From Candidatus Dormiibacterota bacterium (GTDB taxonomy: Bacteria > Chloroflexota > Dormibacteria > Aeolococcales > Bog-877): a DNA stretch of 40,944 nt. Shown piece after piece: positions 23,690 through 31,706 of this stretch. Both the position numbers and the translations under genes were made by a program. The stretch covers positions 1 through 40,944 of the forward strand of contig DAHVDN010000028.1 in assembly GCA_027313505.1 (NCBI GenBank), in the 5' to 3' direction. A model generated the notes under the pieces. It worked only from the letters and a program-made list of their open reading frames with translations. It did no database searches and was not told the origin of the DNA. Position 1 is the stretch's first letter, and every line of letters starts with the position of its first letter.

Positions 23690-24715
23690 ATGACTGATGC
23701 ATCTTCGACGAACTCCCCAAAAATGACGGGGATTGACCGGCTCCGCGCGGCGGCTAAGGGGGAGGCGGTGGACCGCACGCCGATCTCCTTTTGGCAACAC
23801 TTCCCGACCGTCGACCAGAGTCCCCAAACCCTCACCGAAGCGCTGCTCGAATTCCAGAAGCGCTACCGGCTCGACCTGGTAAAGCTCATGCCAAGCGGGA
23901 TGTACTCAGTTATTGACTACGGGGCGGTCACCGGCCCGCCCGACCCGGTCTCTGGGGCCCGCGGCTTGGCGTCGGGGCCGATTGACCGGCCGGAGTCCTT
24001 TGCATCGCTACCCCAAGCGGACCCCAGCCAGGGGTCACTCGCCGCGGAGCTCGAGGTGATTCGAGGTGTCCGTGCCGGCGTGCCCGCGACCACCCCTGTT
24101 CTGGAGACGTTGTTCAGCCCCTTGACCATGGCGGCCAAGCTTTCCGGTCTTAGTGCCCTGCAGTTGGCGGAGGTCGGCGGCGCGGCCCTGCACGTCGCTC
24201 TGGCGCAGTTCGCCGAAGACACCGTCCGCTACGCCAGGGAATGCCTCAAGGTTGGAGTCGACGGGTTCTTCTTCGCCACGCAGTGGGCCACCAAAGGAGC
24301 GCTGTCAGCGGCCGCGGGGATCGAGTTGGGGGCTGAGTACGATCTCCGCGTCCTGGAGCAACTACGCCCCACCTCCGATCTCCTCATGCTGCACCTGCAT
24401 GGACCAGACCCTCTCTTTGAGCTGAGTGCCCAGTACCCGGTGGATTGGGTCAACTGGGAAGATGGGGAGACTCCGCCATCACTCGGGGAGGCATCCGGTC
24501 TCACGGATCGGGGCCTGGCCGGCGGCTTCGCCCGGACTCAGGCATGGTTGACGGGCGACCCCGGTCGCGCCATCGAACATATGCAAGCCTCCCTCTCGGC
24601 CACCGGGGGTCGGCGGTTTATGTTTGCCCCCGGGTGTGTCCTGCCCCAGAACACTGACGAGGGGGTGCTGTTGACCCTGCGTGAGGCGGTGGAGGAGCTC
24701 ACCCCCAATGGCTGA
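23690..24715 (+). CDS. Uroporphyrinogen-decarboxylase-fold protein (MtaA/CmuA-like)
   Basis: The 341-residue protein follows the UroD fold pattern: GIDRLRAAAKGEAVDRTPIS, then YRLDLVKLMPSGMYSVIDYG, and a C-terminal half with HLHGPDPLFELSAQYPVD, LAGGFARTQAWLTGDP and FMFAPGCVLPQNTDEGVLLTLREAVEEL. The last segment aligns with the zinc-Cys region of corrinoid methyltransferases (gGCDIPpdTP type), but their H-x-C motif is H-L-H here. Haem UroD proteins lack that C-terminal Cys pattern, so haem synthesis is unlikely. The role may be methyl transfer or an uncharacterised C-C or C-S cleavage. Start ATG 23690 has GGAGAGG eight bases upstream. It is between a class V PLP enzyme and the transporter genes, so a step in breakdown of the imported compound is plausible. 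Confidence 0.8.
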   Translation: MTDASSTNSPKMTGIDRLRAAAKGEAVDRTPISFWQHFPTVDQSPQTLTEALLEFQKRYRLDLVKLMPSGMYSVIDYGAVTGPPDPVSGARGLASGPIDRPESFASLPQADPSQGSLAAELEVIRGVRAGVPATTPVLETLFSPLTMAAKLSGLSALQLAEVGGAALHVALAQFAEDTVRYARECLKVGVDGFFFATQWATKGALSAAAGIELGAEYDLRVLEQLRPTSDLLMLHLHGPDPLFELSAQYPVDWVNWEDGETPPSLGEASGLTDRGLAGGFARTQAWLTGDPGRAIEHMQASLSATGGRRFMFAPGCVLPQNTDEGVLLTLREAVEELTPNG

Positions 24716-24784
24716 AGGCTACGCAGCAGATTGGGATAGGCCGTCTCAGCCTGCCCAGCCCGCGGGCAACTCTGATCTGCGCCC

Positions 24785-25657
24785 ATGAGCTTCTTCATCC
24801 AAGCGATTGGGTTTGGGCTGGTGACGGCTGCGGTGCTGGCCCTCGCAGGTGTCGGTCTCACCTTGCAGTTCGGAGTGACCAACTACGCGAATTTTGCCTA
24901 CGGCGACATGATGACCCTGGGCGTCTACCTGACCTGGGTCTTCTTCGCCATCGCGCATTTGACATTTGTGCTGGCGCTTCTCCTGGCACTGGTCTGCATG
25001 GCTGCGATCTGCGTCGCCACCGCCGAGGTGATCATGAGACCCTTCGTCCTGAGGGGCTCGCCCCCGCTGATCCTGTTGATCGTCACCTTCGGGGTTTCGC
25101 TGATCCTGAACAGCATTATCCTGGCGATCTGGGGCGCGGGTTCCGAGGCCTTTCAGCTACCCGGAACTCAGCCCCTTGATCTGGGGCCGTTCCTGCTGAC
25201 CCCGCTGCAGCTGCTGATCATCGGAACCAGCGTGGCGGCAATGTTCGTGGTCCATCTGTTGCTGACCCGAACCAGCATGGGCAAGCGCATGCGCGCGGTG
25301 TCGGACAATCGCGAGCTGGCCCGTGTCAGTGGCATCTCGCCGACCCCGGTGATACGCGCCACCTGGGCGCTGACGGGTGTCCTGGCGACCCTTGGTGGAG
25401 TTGCCCTGGCAGTCGACGCCTCCCAGTTCAGCCCCGGACTGGGGGAGGGGTTCCTGTTTGCGATCTTTGCCGTGGTCATCCTGGGCGGGGTGGGCAAGCC
25501 CTATGGCGCGATGCTCGGAGCCCTGGTGGTTGGGGTGGTCACCGAGGTCATCGGCCTGTGGATTCCCCAGTACAAGTTGGACGTTGCCTTTGTGGTGCTC
25601 ATCGTCGTCCTGCTCTTCAGACCGGAAGGGCTGATCCGCTCAGCAGGGAAGGCTTGA
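24785..25657 (+). CDS. livH: Branched-chain-type ABC transporter permease (LivH-like)
   Basis: This 290-residue integral membrane protein has about eight hydrophobic segments and the LivH pattern: FGLVTAAVLALAGVGLTLQF, GVTNYANFAYGDMMTLGVY, TRTSMGKRMRAVSDNRELAR (the cytoplasmic loop that meets the ATPases), GLGEGFLFAIFAVVILGGVG and LLFRPEGLIRSAGKA. It forms the channel with the LivM-like protein encoded one base downstream. The family carries branched-chain amino acids but also urea, amides, short-chain carboxylates and aromatic acids, so the substrate is open; the symbol reflects family only. It starts 69 bases after the UroD-like gene and begins a tight five-gene transporter unit. Confidence 0.93.
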   Translation: MSFFIQAIGFGLVTAAVLALAGVGLTLQFGVTNYANFAYGDMMTLGVYLTWVFFAIAHLTFVLALLLALVCMAAICVATAEVIMRPFVLRGSPPLILLIVTFGVSLILNSIILAIWGAGSEAFQLPGTQPLDLGPFLLTPLQLLIIGTSVAAMFVVHLLLTRTSMGKRMRAVSDNRELARVSGISPTPVIRATWALTGVLATLGGVALAVDASQFSPGLGEGFLFAIFAVVILGGVGKPYGAMLGALVVGVVTEVIGLWIPQYKLDVAFVVLIVVLLFRPEGLIRSAGKA

Positions 25658-25658
25658 C

Positions 25659-26672
25659 ATGAGTGCTGTGGTCGCCCTCCTAGCCGCCGCCCTGATGTAC
25701 GTGATCATCTACGCCATCCTCAGCATTGGACTCAACCTGCAGTACGGCGTGACCGGCGTTGTGAACTTCACCTACTACAGCTTTGTGGCAATCGGGGCCT
25801 TCATCGCCGGTGTGACCAGCCTCGGTCATCCCCCTGCGGGGAGCGGGGAGACCTACATTTTGGGATGGACTCTGCCCTTCCCGATACCGATTGTGGCGGC
25901 GGCCATCGCGGCCGGGTTCTTCGGCGGTCTGCTGGCGCTGACCGCCTTCCGCCGGTTGCGCAGCGACTATCTCGCCATCACCACCTTGTGCGCCGGGACG
26001 GTCGCCTTCGACATCGTGAACAACACCACCGGGCTGTTCAATGGGCCCAACGGAATCTACGGTGTCGCCACGCCGCTGTCCGGTCAGCTGAACGTCCCCC
26101 CGCAGAACAACTTCTTGATCATGATCCCCATCGGCGCAGTTCTTCTGGCCGGGGTCTGGTGGCTGGCCCACTGCATCGACCTGTCCCCCTACGGCCGCTC
26201 GCTCCGAGCCGTCCGAGAATCGCGGGACGCCGCTGAGGCCTTTGGCAAGGACACCTTCTGGCTCCAACTCAAGGTGATGGTCTTGGGATGTGTCATCGCC
26301 GGGATCGGCGGCGCACTCACTGTTGAGTTTGTGGGGGCCTTCAATCCCAGTGCCTTCGAGACCGTGGAGACCTTCGTGGTCTTCTCGGCCGTGATCCTGG
26401 GCGGTCCCGGAAACAATCTCGGGGTCGTCCTAGGCGCGGTTCTGGTGCAAGGGATAATCATTCAGGGGTCGTTGTACCTTCCAGCCTTCGCAAACCAGGA
26501 GCTGGTGCCCGCGATTCGCAACAGTGTGATCGGGCTACTGGTCATCCTGGTCCTGTACTTCCGGCCTCAAGGGCTGGTCCCCGAGACTCGCCCGCGTATC
26601 GGGCTGATGCGCGGGCGCACCGGCAGCGGTCACAGTTCCACCCCGTCCGAATCCGCTGAGGTGGAGGTATGA
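25659..26672 (+). CDS. livM: Branched-chain-type ABC transporter permease (LivM-like)
   Basis: The 337-residue membrane protein shows the LivM signature AILSIGLNLQYGVTGVVNFT followed by YYSFVAIGAFIAGV, then AFRRLRSDYLAITTLCAG, LFNGPNGIYGVATP, GRSLRAVRESRDAAEAFGKD (ATPase contact loop) and FSAVILGGPGNNLGVVLGAV. The hydrophilic C-terminus extends past the last membrane segment (LVILVLYFRPQGLVPETRP). The LivH stop lies one base before its ATG, and its own stop overlaps the next ATG as ATGA, so all are translated together. Confidence 0.94.
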   Translation: MSAVVALLAAALMYVIIYAILSIGLNLQYGVTGVVNFTYYSFVAIGAFIAGVTSLGHPPAGSGETYILGWTLPFPIPIVAAAIAAGFFGGLLALTAFRRLRSDYLAITTLCAGTVAFDIVNNTTGLFNGPNGIYGVATPLSGQLNVPPQNNFLIMIPIGAVLLAGVWWLAHCIDLSPYGRSLRAVRESRDAAEAFGKDTFWLQLKVMVLGCVIAGIGGALTVEFVGAFNPSAFETVETFVVFSAVILGGPGNNLGVVLGAVLVQGIIIQGSLYLPAFANQELVPAIRNSVIGLLVILVLYFRPQGLVPETRPRIGLMRGRTGSGHSSTPSESAEVEV

Positions 26673-27451
26673 ACGTGGAGCCCGGCAACGCGCTTCTGAC
26701 GGTGACCGAGGTGCGGAAGGCCTTCGGCGGTGTCCAGGCGGTGGCGGACTGCTCGCTCTCAGTCGGCGCTGGGGAAGTTTGTGGCCTCATCGGTCCGAAC
26801 GGCGCGGGAAAGAGCACGGTAGTTGGCCTGGTCTCGGGGTCGGTCCGCCCGGATGGCGGACGGGTTTGGTTCGATGGAGTTGACGTCACCACTTGGCGGC
26901 CGAACCAGCGGGCCCGGCGGGGGCTGCTGCGAACCTTCCAGATATCGCAGGCGTGGCCCAGGCTGACCGTGATTGAGAACGTCATGGTGGCGGCTCCCGG
27001 TACCGATGGGGAGTCCTTGCTGGCGGTTCTCTTTCGCCGCCCAGCGATGCTGCGCAAAGAGAGGGAGCGCTGGCAAAGCGCGGAAGCGATCCTCGAGCAG
27101 TTCGGCCTGATTCAGCTTCGAGACTCGCCGGCTGGAATTCTCAGCGGTGGACAGAAGCGCCTCCTAGAGCTGGCCCGGATCACCATGGGCGGGGCAAAGT
27201 TGGCCCTGTTGGACGAGCCCATGGCCGGTATCAGCCCTGCCCTGCGTACAGCCGTCCTCGACCAGGTTCGATCGCTGCAAGCCAGCGGCGTCGCCTTCTT
27301 GGTGGTTGAGCACGATCTGGGAGTGGTGGCCGAATTATGCAGCCGGGTGGTGGTGATGGCACTGGGGCGGGTCCTCAGCGTTGGAACTCTAGAGGAGCTG
27401 CGGCAGCGTCAGGACGTGGTCGACGCCTATTTGGGGGTTAGCAACCAGTGA
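26669..27451 (+). CDS. livG: Branched-chain-type ABC transporter ATPase (LivG-like)
   Basis: This 260-residue ABC ATPase has Walker A GPNGAGKST (about residues 42-50), the ABC signature LSGGQKRLLELAR, Walker B LALLDEPMAG and the switch His in VVEHDLGVV. The helical domain carries RTFQISQAWPRLTVIENVMV, typical of the LivG branch. It binds and hydrolyses ATP at the cytoplasmic face of the HM channel, paired with the next ATPase. It overlaps livM by four bases (ATGA) and the next gene by four bases (GTGA). Confidence 0.95.
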   Translation: MNVEPGNALLTVTEVRKAFGGVQAVADCSLSVGAGEVCGLIGPNGAGKSTVVGLVSGSVRPDGGRVWFDGVDVTTWRPNQRARRGLLRTFQISQAWPRLTVIENVMVAAPGTDGESLLAVLFRRPAMLRKERERWQSAEAILEQFGLIQLRDSPAGILSGGQKRLLELARITMGGAKLALLDEPMAGISPALRTAVLDQVRSLQASGVAFLVVEHDLGVVAELCSRVVVMALGRVLSVGTLEELRQRQDVVDAYLGVSNQ

Positions 27452-28155
27452 ACGGTCTCGTGGCAGAGGGAGTGGCTGCTGGATACAACAAGAACCTGAT
27501 CATCACGGATGTCTCCTCGCATGTGGAGGTGGGGAAGGTCACCGCGGTGGTTGGGCCAAACGGCGCCGGAAAGTCCACCTTTCTCAAAGCGGTGTTCGGA
27601 CTGCTGCCGAATATGACCGGCACGGTGACCCTGGACGGCGTTTCGATCGCGCACCTGGAGCCCCACCTGATCGCCAAGATGGGAGTGGCCTACGTGCCTC
27701 AGGTGGACAACGTCTTTCCCAATCTTTCGGTGCGGGAAAACCTGGAGATGGGGGCTTTTGCGACCCAGAGCCCCATCCGGGAGGGCATGGAGTCGGTGTA
27801 CGAGCTCTTCCCCGATCTCCAGCTGGCGCAGAAGCGCCCCGCGGGTCAACTGAGCGGCGGCCAGCGGATCATGCTCGCGCTCGGCCGAGGGCTGATGGCC
27901 CGGCCGAAGTTTCTGCTCTTGGATGAGCCCACCGCCGGATTGTCACCGAGCTACGCCTCCAAGGTGTGGAGCCTTATCCGACAGGTGGCCGACACCTCGA
28001 AGGGGCTCCTGGTGGTCGAGCAGAACGTCCGCCTGGCTCTGGCCGGCGCGGACCGAGTCCATGTGGTCATGGATGGCAAGGACCGGGTGCTCGACGATGC
28101 CAGCAGCATGACCGAGGAGGGACTGGGCCGGATTTTCCTGGGTTTGGACAGCTGA
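27448..28155 (+). CDS. livF: Branched-chain-type ABC transporter ATPase (LivF-like)
   Basis: This 235-residue ATPase has Walker A GPNGAGKSTFLKAVFG (from about residue 36), the LivF-type AYVPQVDNVFPNLSVRENLE, signature LSGGQRIMLALGRGL, Walker B LLLDEPTAGLSP and the switch residue in the VVEQNVRLAL segment (Gln-Asn, as is usual for LivF). GTG at 27448 overlaps the livG stop. It completes the ATPase pair of the transporter. Confidence 0.95.
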   Translation: MNGLVAEGVAAGYNKNLIITDVSSHVEVGKVTAVVGPNGAGKSTFLKAVFGLLPNMTGTVTLDGVSIAHLEPHLIAKMGVAYVPQVDNVFPNLSVRENLEMGAFATQSPIREGMESVYELFPDLQLAQKRPAGQLSGGQRIMLALGRGLMARPKFLLLDEPTAGLSPSYASKVWSLIRQVADTSKGLLVVEQNVRLALAGADRVHVVMDGKDRVLDDASSMTEEGLGRIFLGLDS

Positions 28156-28262
28156 CGGATTTGACATCAGTGAGTCGACGGGAGCTGGAAGGAGGGACGA
28201 CATAGGGGATTGCGGCGGCACCGCTGAGGCGCGATTGCAACAGTTAGAAATGGGAGATGGAA

Positions 28263-29507
28263 ATGGGCACAAATAGGGCCCTCTTTATGCGCGGTCTGGG
28301 GTTGGCCGTGATCGCAGTGGTCCTGGCTTCATGTGGGGCCGCGTCGACCACAACCCCCAAGGCAGGCAAGGTTACGATGGCGATTCTCGCGCCGCTGAGC
28401 GGGAGCTTCGCCTTCGTCGGCCAATGGATCGTCTACGGGGCCCAGGCGGGCGCGTATGAGGTCAACCACAACGGCGGCGTCATGGGGCAGAAGATCGGCA
28501 CCATCGAAGCGGACACCGCTGGTGACCCGGTCGATGCCGTTCCCGCCTGGCACCAGCTGGAGGCGTCCCACCCGACTTTCGAGGTGGGGCCGACGGCATT
28601 GGAAATCGAGGCGGTCCTCAAACTCTACGATTCGGCGCACCTGCCTGACTTCACGATTGCGGGGACCACCGAGCTCGACAACATGAACCAGAAGTATGTC
28701 TTCCGCACCGGGCCATCGGATTCCACCCTGGCCAAGGCGATGGCCGCCTACGCCATCCACAAGAACCTGAAGAAGGCGCTCTTGATCTTCGACAACGGCG
28801 TCAGCTCCCAGACACTGGTGCCCCCGCTGGAGTCGGGATACACCAAGCACGGCGGCAAGATCGTCGCCAACCTGGTTTTGACCCCAGATCAGACCTCCTA
28901 TCTGAGCGAGCTCAGCCAGGCCTTCAGTCAGCATCCAAACGTGATCCTGATGCAGCTCGGCCCCAAGACCTCAGCCACGGTCTTCGCCGACCTGCGCGAA
29001 TTGGGTCACCTCAACATCCCGGTGATCGACACCGACAACGGCACCAACATTGCAGTCGCCCAGGGGATGGGATTGAGCACCGCGTCCCAGCTCCTCACCG
29101 GAATGCAGGCGGCGACTCCGAATGGACCGGCCTTCTCGGAGTTCCTCAAGGTCTACAACACCGTCCATCACACCACCAAGTACCTGCCCTCGTCGCCGTC
29201 CGTGTACGACGGGGTGGTGATCGCGGCGCTGGCCATGACGGCGGCCAAGTCCACAAACCCGACCGTTTGGATCAACTACGTCACCAAGGTGAGCAATCCG
29301 CCCGGAGTGCAGTGCTACACCTATGCATCCTGCGTTAAGGACCTCAACGCAGGCAAGAAGATCAACTACCAAGGGGCATCGGGACCCGAGGACTTCAACC
29401 AGTTCCACAACAGCTTTGGGTCTGGCTGGACTGTGGTCAAGTGGACCACTAGTGGCAATCTCACCCCGGTCTACACAGTTCCCCCGAGCGTCATCGCTCA
29501 GTACTGA
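28263..29507 (+). CDS. Branched-chain-type ABC transporter substrate-binding lipoprotein (LivK-like)
   Basis: The N-terminus has a basic start, a hydrophobic core and the lipobox VLASC, with the acylated Cys at about residue 24. The mature part is a type I periplasmic-binding fold of the Leu/Ile/Val-binding family: VTMAILAPLSGSFAFVGQWI, GAYEVNHNGGVMGQKIG, GTTELDNMNQKYVFRTGPSD and the C-terminal SVYDGVVIAALAMTAAK. It delivers the substrate to the HMGF complex. ATG 28263 is preferred over 28257 because GGGAG (28252-28256) lies six bases before it. It lies 107 bases after livF, and that gap holds a TTGACA (28161-28166) with no good -10. A strong terminator follows the gene. Confidence 0.93.
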   Translation: MGTNRALFMRGLGLAVIAVVLASCGAASTTTPKAGKVTMAILAPLSGSFAFVGQWIVYGAQAGAYEVNHNGGVMGQKIGTIEADTAGDPVDAVPAWHQLEASHPTFEVGPTALEIEAVLKLYDSAHLPDFTIAGTTELDNMNQKYVFRTGPSDSTLAKAMAAYAIHKNLKKALLIFDNGVSSQTLVPPLESGYTKHGGKIVANLVLTPDQTSYLSELSQAFSQHPNVILMQLGPKTSATVFADLRELGHLNIPVIDTDNGTNIAVAQGMGLSTASQLLTGMQAATPNGPAFSEFLKVYNTVHHTTKYLPSSPSVYDGVVIAALAMTAAKSTNPTVWINYVTKVSNPPGVQCYTYASCVKDLNAGKKINYQGASGPEDFNQFHNSFGSGWTVVKWTTSGNLTPVYTVPPSVIAQY

Positions 29508-29527
29508 GCTGAAGTAACCGTGGCTTG

Positions 29528-29569
29528 GGGAGGATCCCCGGCTAGATGCCGGGGATCCTCCCTTCCTTT
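29528..29569 (+). terminator. Intrinsic terminator after the transporter operon
   Basis: A perfect 15-bp stem (29528-29542 with 29548-29562) encloses a five-base loop (TAGAT) and is followed by TTCCTTT. It is 20 bases after the binding-protein stop and ends the transporter transcript before the isochorismatase-fold gene. Confidence 0.85.
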
Positions 29570-29622
29570 GTGGGCGAGCTTGCTCGCCCCTGACCTTAAT
29601 AGCTCTCACTTTGGGGATACTT

Positions 29623-30231
29623 GTGAATAGCAGAGAATCCGGCGTCGCAGTGGTGATCAACGACATGATCAAAGGTGGTCTGGAGCGTCGCGATGACCCC
29701 CACCACAACGCCCTGGTGCGGGCCTCCGGGGTGATTGACAAGACCCGGCAACTGGTGGACTCCGCTCGAGCGGCCGGAGTGCCGGTTATCTGGATTCGAG
29801 TGGAGCGGAGGCCAGACCGCCGGGACATCGTCGACAATGCGACAGACAGGCCCATGGGCTGGCACCTGCCGACGGTTGTTTCCGCAGACACCTGGGAAGC
29901 AGAGCAGGTTTCCGCTTTGCCAGTGTTGGAGTCGGATCAAGTAGTCCTCAAGCCCCGCCTCGACCCGTTTCAGGGAACCGATCTGGATCTTCAACTTAGA
30001 GCGCATGGGGTGCGGACCATCCTGCTGGGGGGACACTCAACCAACATGGGGGTTGAGAGCTGTGCCCGAACTGGACACGATCTCGGGTACGACGTTGTTG
30101 TGGTTCGCGACTGCTGCTTCAATGCCTCCGAGAAGCTCCATCGGTTCTCGTTGGAGGAAATTCTGCCCTTCTTCAGCCTGGTCCTATCGCTGGATGAGGT
30201 CGTGAGCAGGTTTCTCCCCGAGCTGGCCTGA
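29623..30231 (+). CDS. Isochorismatase-fold protein lacking the hydrolase cysteine
   Basis: The product is 202 residues from GTG 29623, with GGGGA five bases upstream (TTG 29611 is the longer alternative). The isochorismatase fold is clear: VAVVINDMIKGG (acidic Asp at about residue 14), GVPVIWIRVERRPD, VVLKPRLDPFQGTDLD (Lys at about 110) and ILLGGHSTNMGVESCARTGH. Cysteine hydrolases of the family have TNxCVEsTAR; here the nucleophile position is Gly, as in true isochorismatases (EntB, PhzD), and a Cys lies four residues later. An amidohydrolase mechanism through Cys is therefore doubtful; vinyl-ether hydrolysis or a non-classical activity is possible. A terminator separates it from the transporter, so expression may come from read-through or its own promoter. 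Confidence 0.85.
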   Translation: MNSRESGVAVVINDMIKGGLERRDDPHHNALVRASGVIDKTRQLVDSARAAGVPVIWIRVERRPDRRDIVDNATDRPMGWHLPTVVSADTWEAEQVSALPVLESDQVVLKPRLDPFQGTDLDLQLRAHGVRTILLGGHSTNMGVESCARTGHDLGYDVVVVRDCCFNASEKLHRFSLEEILPFFSLVLSLDEVVSRFLPELA

Positions 30232-30285
30232 CCTCCGCGGCCGGGCCGAAAAGCTGACGGAGCGCACTCCCCCGACTCGGCCGGC

Positions 30286-31269
30286 CTACAGGTCGACCGA
30301 CTTCATGTCCGGATACCGGTCGCCGATGGCAGCACCCACCGGGAAGAGTTCGCTGAGTCGGTCCAGCGTGGCTGGGGTAAGAGCGATCTGGGTGGCGGCT
30401 ACGTTATCCCTGAGCCAGCTGCGGCGTTTGGTGCCGACGATTGGCACCACGTCGCGTCCCTGGTGCAGTACCCAAGCCAGCGCCAGCTGCGCGGGCGTGG
30501 TCCCGAGGTCCCCAGCCAGCTCGCGCAGCCGTTGGGCGAGGGCCAAGTTCTGGTTCAGATTCTCGGGGTAGAAGCGGGGATACCGGTCGGCGCGGGCATC
30601 GGAGCCACCCGTCTGGCCGCTCGCCTTATATTCAGTTGTCAACAGGCCGCGGCTCAACGGGCTATATGCCACAAAGCCGATTCCCAACGCCCGCAGCGCG
30701 GGAATGGTTTCGGCCGAAGGCTCCTGAGCCAGCAGGGAGAACTCCGTCTGCAGGGCTGTGAGGGGATGAACGCGGTGGGCTCTGGCCACCGTCTCCGGGC
30801 TGGCCTCGGACAGGCCGAGGTAGCGAACTTTGCCTTCGGCGACCAGCTCGCCCATCGCCCCCACCGTCTCTTCGATTGGGACGTGGGGGTCGACCCGGTG
30901 CAGATAGTAGAGGTCGATGTGGTCGATTCCCAGCCGTTCCAGCGACGCCGCACAGGCCCGGTGCACGTAATCCGGACGGCCGTTGATTCCCGCTGAGGAA
31001 CCGTCCGGACGTCGTTCAATTCCAAACTTGGTGGCGATGGTGACGTCATCTCGCGCGTTGCAAAGCGCGCTGCCCACGAGGACCTCATTGTGGAACGGCC
31101 CGTAGGTGTCGGCGGTGTCGAAGAATGTGATTCCCAGCTCCAGGGCCAGCTGTATCGTGGCTACGGACTCGGCATCATCCCGAGGCCCGTACACCTGGGA
31201 CATCCCCATGCAACCGAGCCCTATTGCCGAGACGGTCAGCCCCGTATTCCCCAGATCACGGCCTTCCAA
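30286..31269 (-). CDS. Aldo/keto reductase
   Basis: From TTG 31267-31269 the protein is 327 residues and begins [20 protein letters not shown], a common N-terminus for the family. AAGGAG lies nine bases before this start, whereas the first TTG at 31293 has none. The catalytic tetrad is visible: Asp in FFDTADTYG with its Tyr, Lys in IATKFGIE, and His in YYLHRVDP. Later elements are [38 protein letters not shown] and [16 protein letters not shown], which form the NADPH site. It reduces or oxidises a carbonyl compound with NADP(H); the substrate is unknown. It converges with the isochorismatase-fold gene and is not in an obvious operon. Confidence 0.93.
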   Translation of the reverse strand: MEGRDLGNTGLTVSAIGLGCMGMSQVYGPRDDAESVATIQLALELGITFFDTADTYGPFHNEVLVGSALCNARDDVTIATKFGIERRPDGSSAGINGRPDYVHRACAASLERLGIDHIDLYYLHRVDPHVPIEETVGAMGELVAEGKVRYLGLSEASPETVARAHRVHPLTALQTEFSLLAQEPSAETIPALRALGIGFVAYSPLSRGLLTTEYKASGQTGGSDARADRYPRFYPENLNQNLALAQRLRELAGDLGTTPAQLALAWVLHQGRDVVPIVGTKRRSWLRDNVAATQIALTPATLDRLSELFPVGAAIGDRYPDMKSVDL

Positions 31270-31356
31270 AATGCGATTCTCCTTCGACGCCAACGGACAA
31301 AACCACGACTCAGCGGTGGAGCCGCATTGGGATGCAAATTCCCCACCGACCGCTCA

Positions 31357-31635
31357 TCATAGATGGCCACCGCCACGGTCCTGAGATCGGAAGATCGTGA
31401 GTCGCCCCAAGATCGCCGTTGCCGCTTCGGCCAACTCGGGACCGTAGGGCTCGTCCCAGGCTGAGGTTCCCCAGGTGCCGGGCCCCGGGTGGCGCGACGA
31501 CAAGGTGGTGAGTCGAGTGTGACAGACGGTGAAGAGAGCCTCCTCGACCACTGTGGCGGTGGGTATCCGTCCCTTTCGTCTGGAATGGCCCTCGAAGTTT
31601 AGGCGGCGAGCCGGTCCTCTTGACAATGCGTCCAA
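31357..31635 (-). CDS. Hypothetical 92-residue protein
   Basis: A minus-strand frame starting at TTG 31635 gives 92 residues with a protein-like middle: TVVEEALFTVCHTRLTTLSS followed by GTWGTSAWDEPYGPELAEAA and TAILGRLTIF. No family is recognised, codon choice is mixed, and there is no good ribosome site, so this may be a fragment of a lost gene rather than a working one. It fills part of the 437-base gap between the aldo/keto reductase and the cupin gene; the rest of that gap holds a promoter for the cupin operon. Confidence 0.3.
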   Translation of the reverse strand: MDALSRGPARRLNFEGHSRRKGRIPTATVVEEALFTVCHTRLTTLSSRHPGPGTWGTSAWDEPYGPELAEAATAILGRLTIFRSQDRGGGHL

Positions 31636-31649
31636 CCCTTCATATTATA

Positions 31650-31677
31650 TTGATCACTTCCGGACAGTTGCTATTGT
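31650..31677 (+). promoter_or_regulatory. Possible promoter of the cupin-permease-DeoR operon
   Basis: TTGATC (31650-31655), a 16-base spacer and TATTGT (31672-31677) lie 30 bases before the GTG at 31707. This is the most A/T-rich spot in its neighbourhood (CATATTATATTGATC just upstream), which supports promoter function. Confidence 0.4.
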
Positions 31678-31706
31678 TCGTTAGCGACCGATAGGGGGAG
31701 GTGCCT

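Noticed and set aside
28161-28256. TTGACA and AAGGAGG between livF and the binding-protein gene
   Set aside because: No -10 box lies at a suitable spacing and the ribosome site has no start codon after it; the binding protein is more simply read from the operon transcript.
30239-30286. GC-rich inverted repeat (GGCCGGGCCGA with TCGGCCGGCC) between two convergent genes
   Set aside because: It needs a bulge, has a 27-base loop and no T-run on either strand, so it is not called a terminator.
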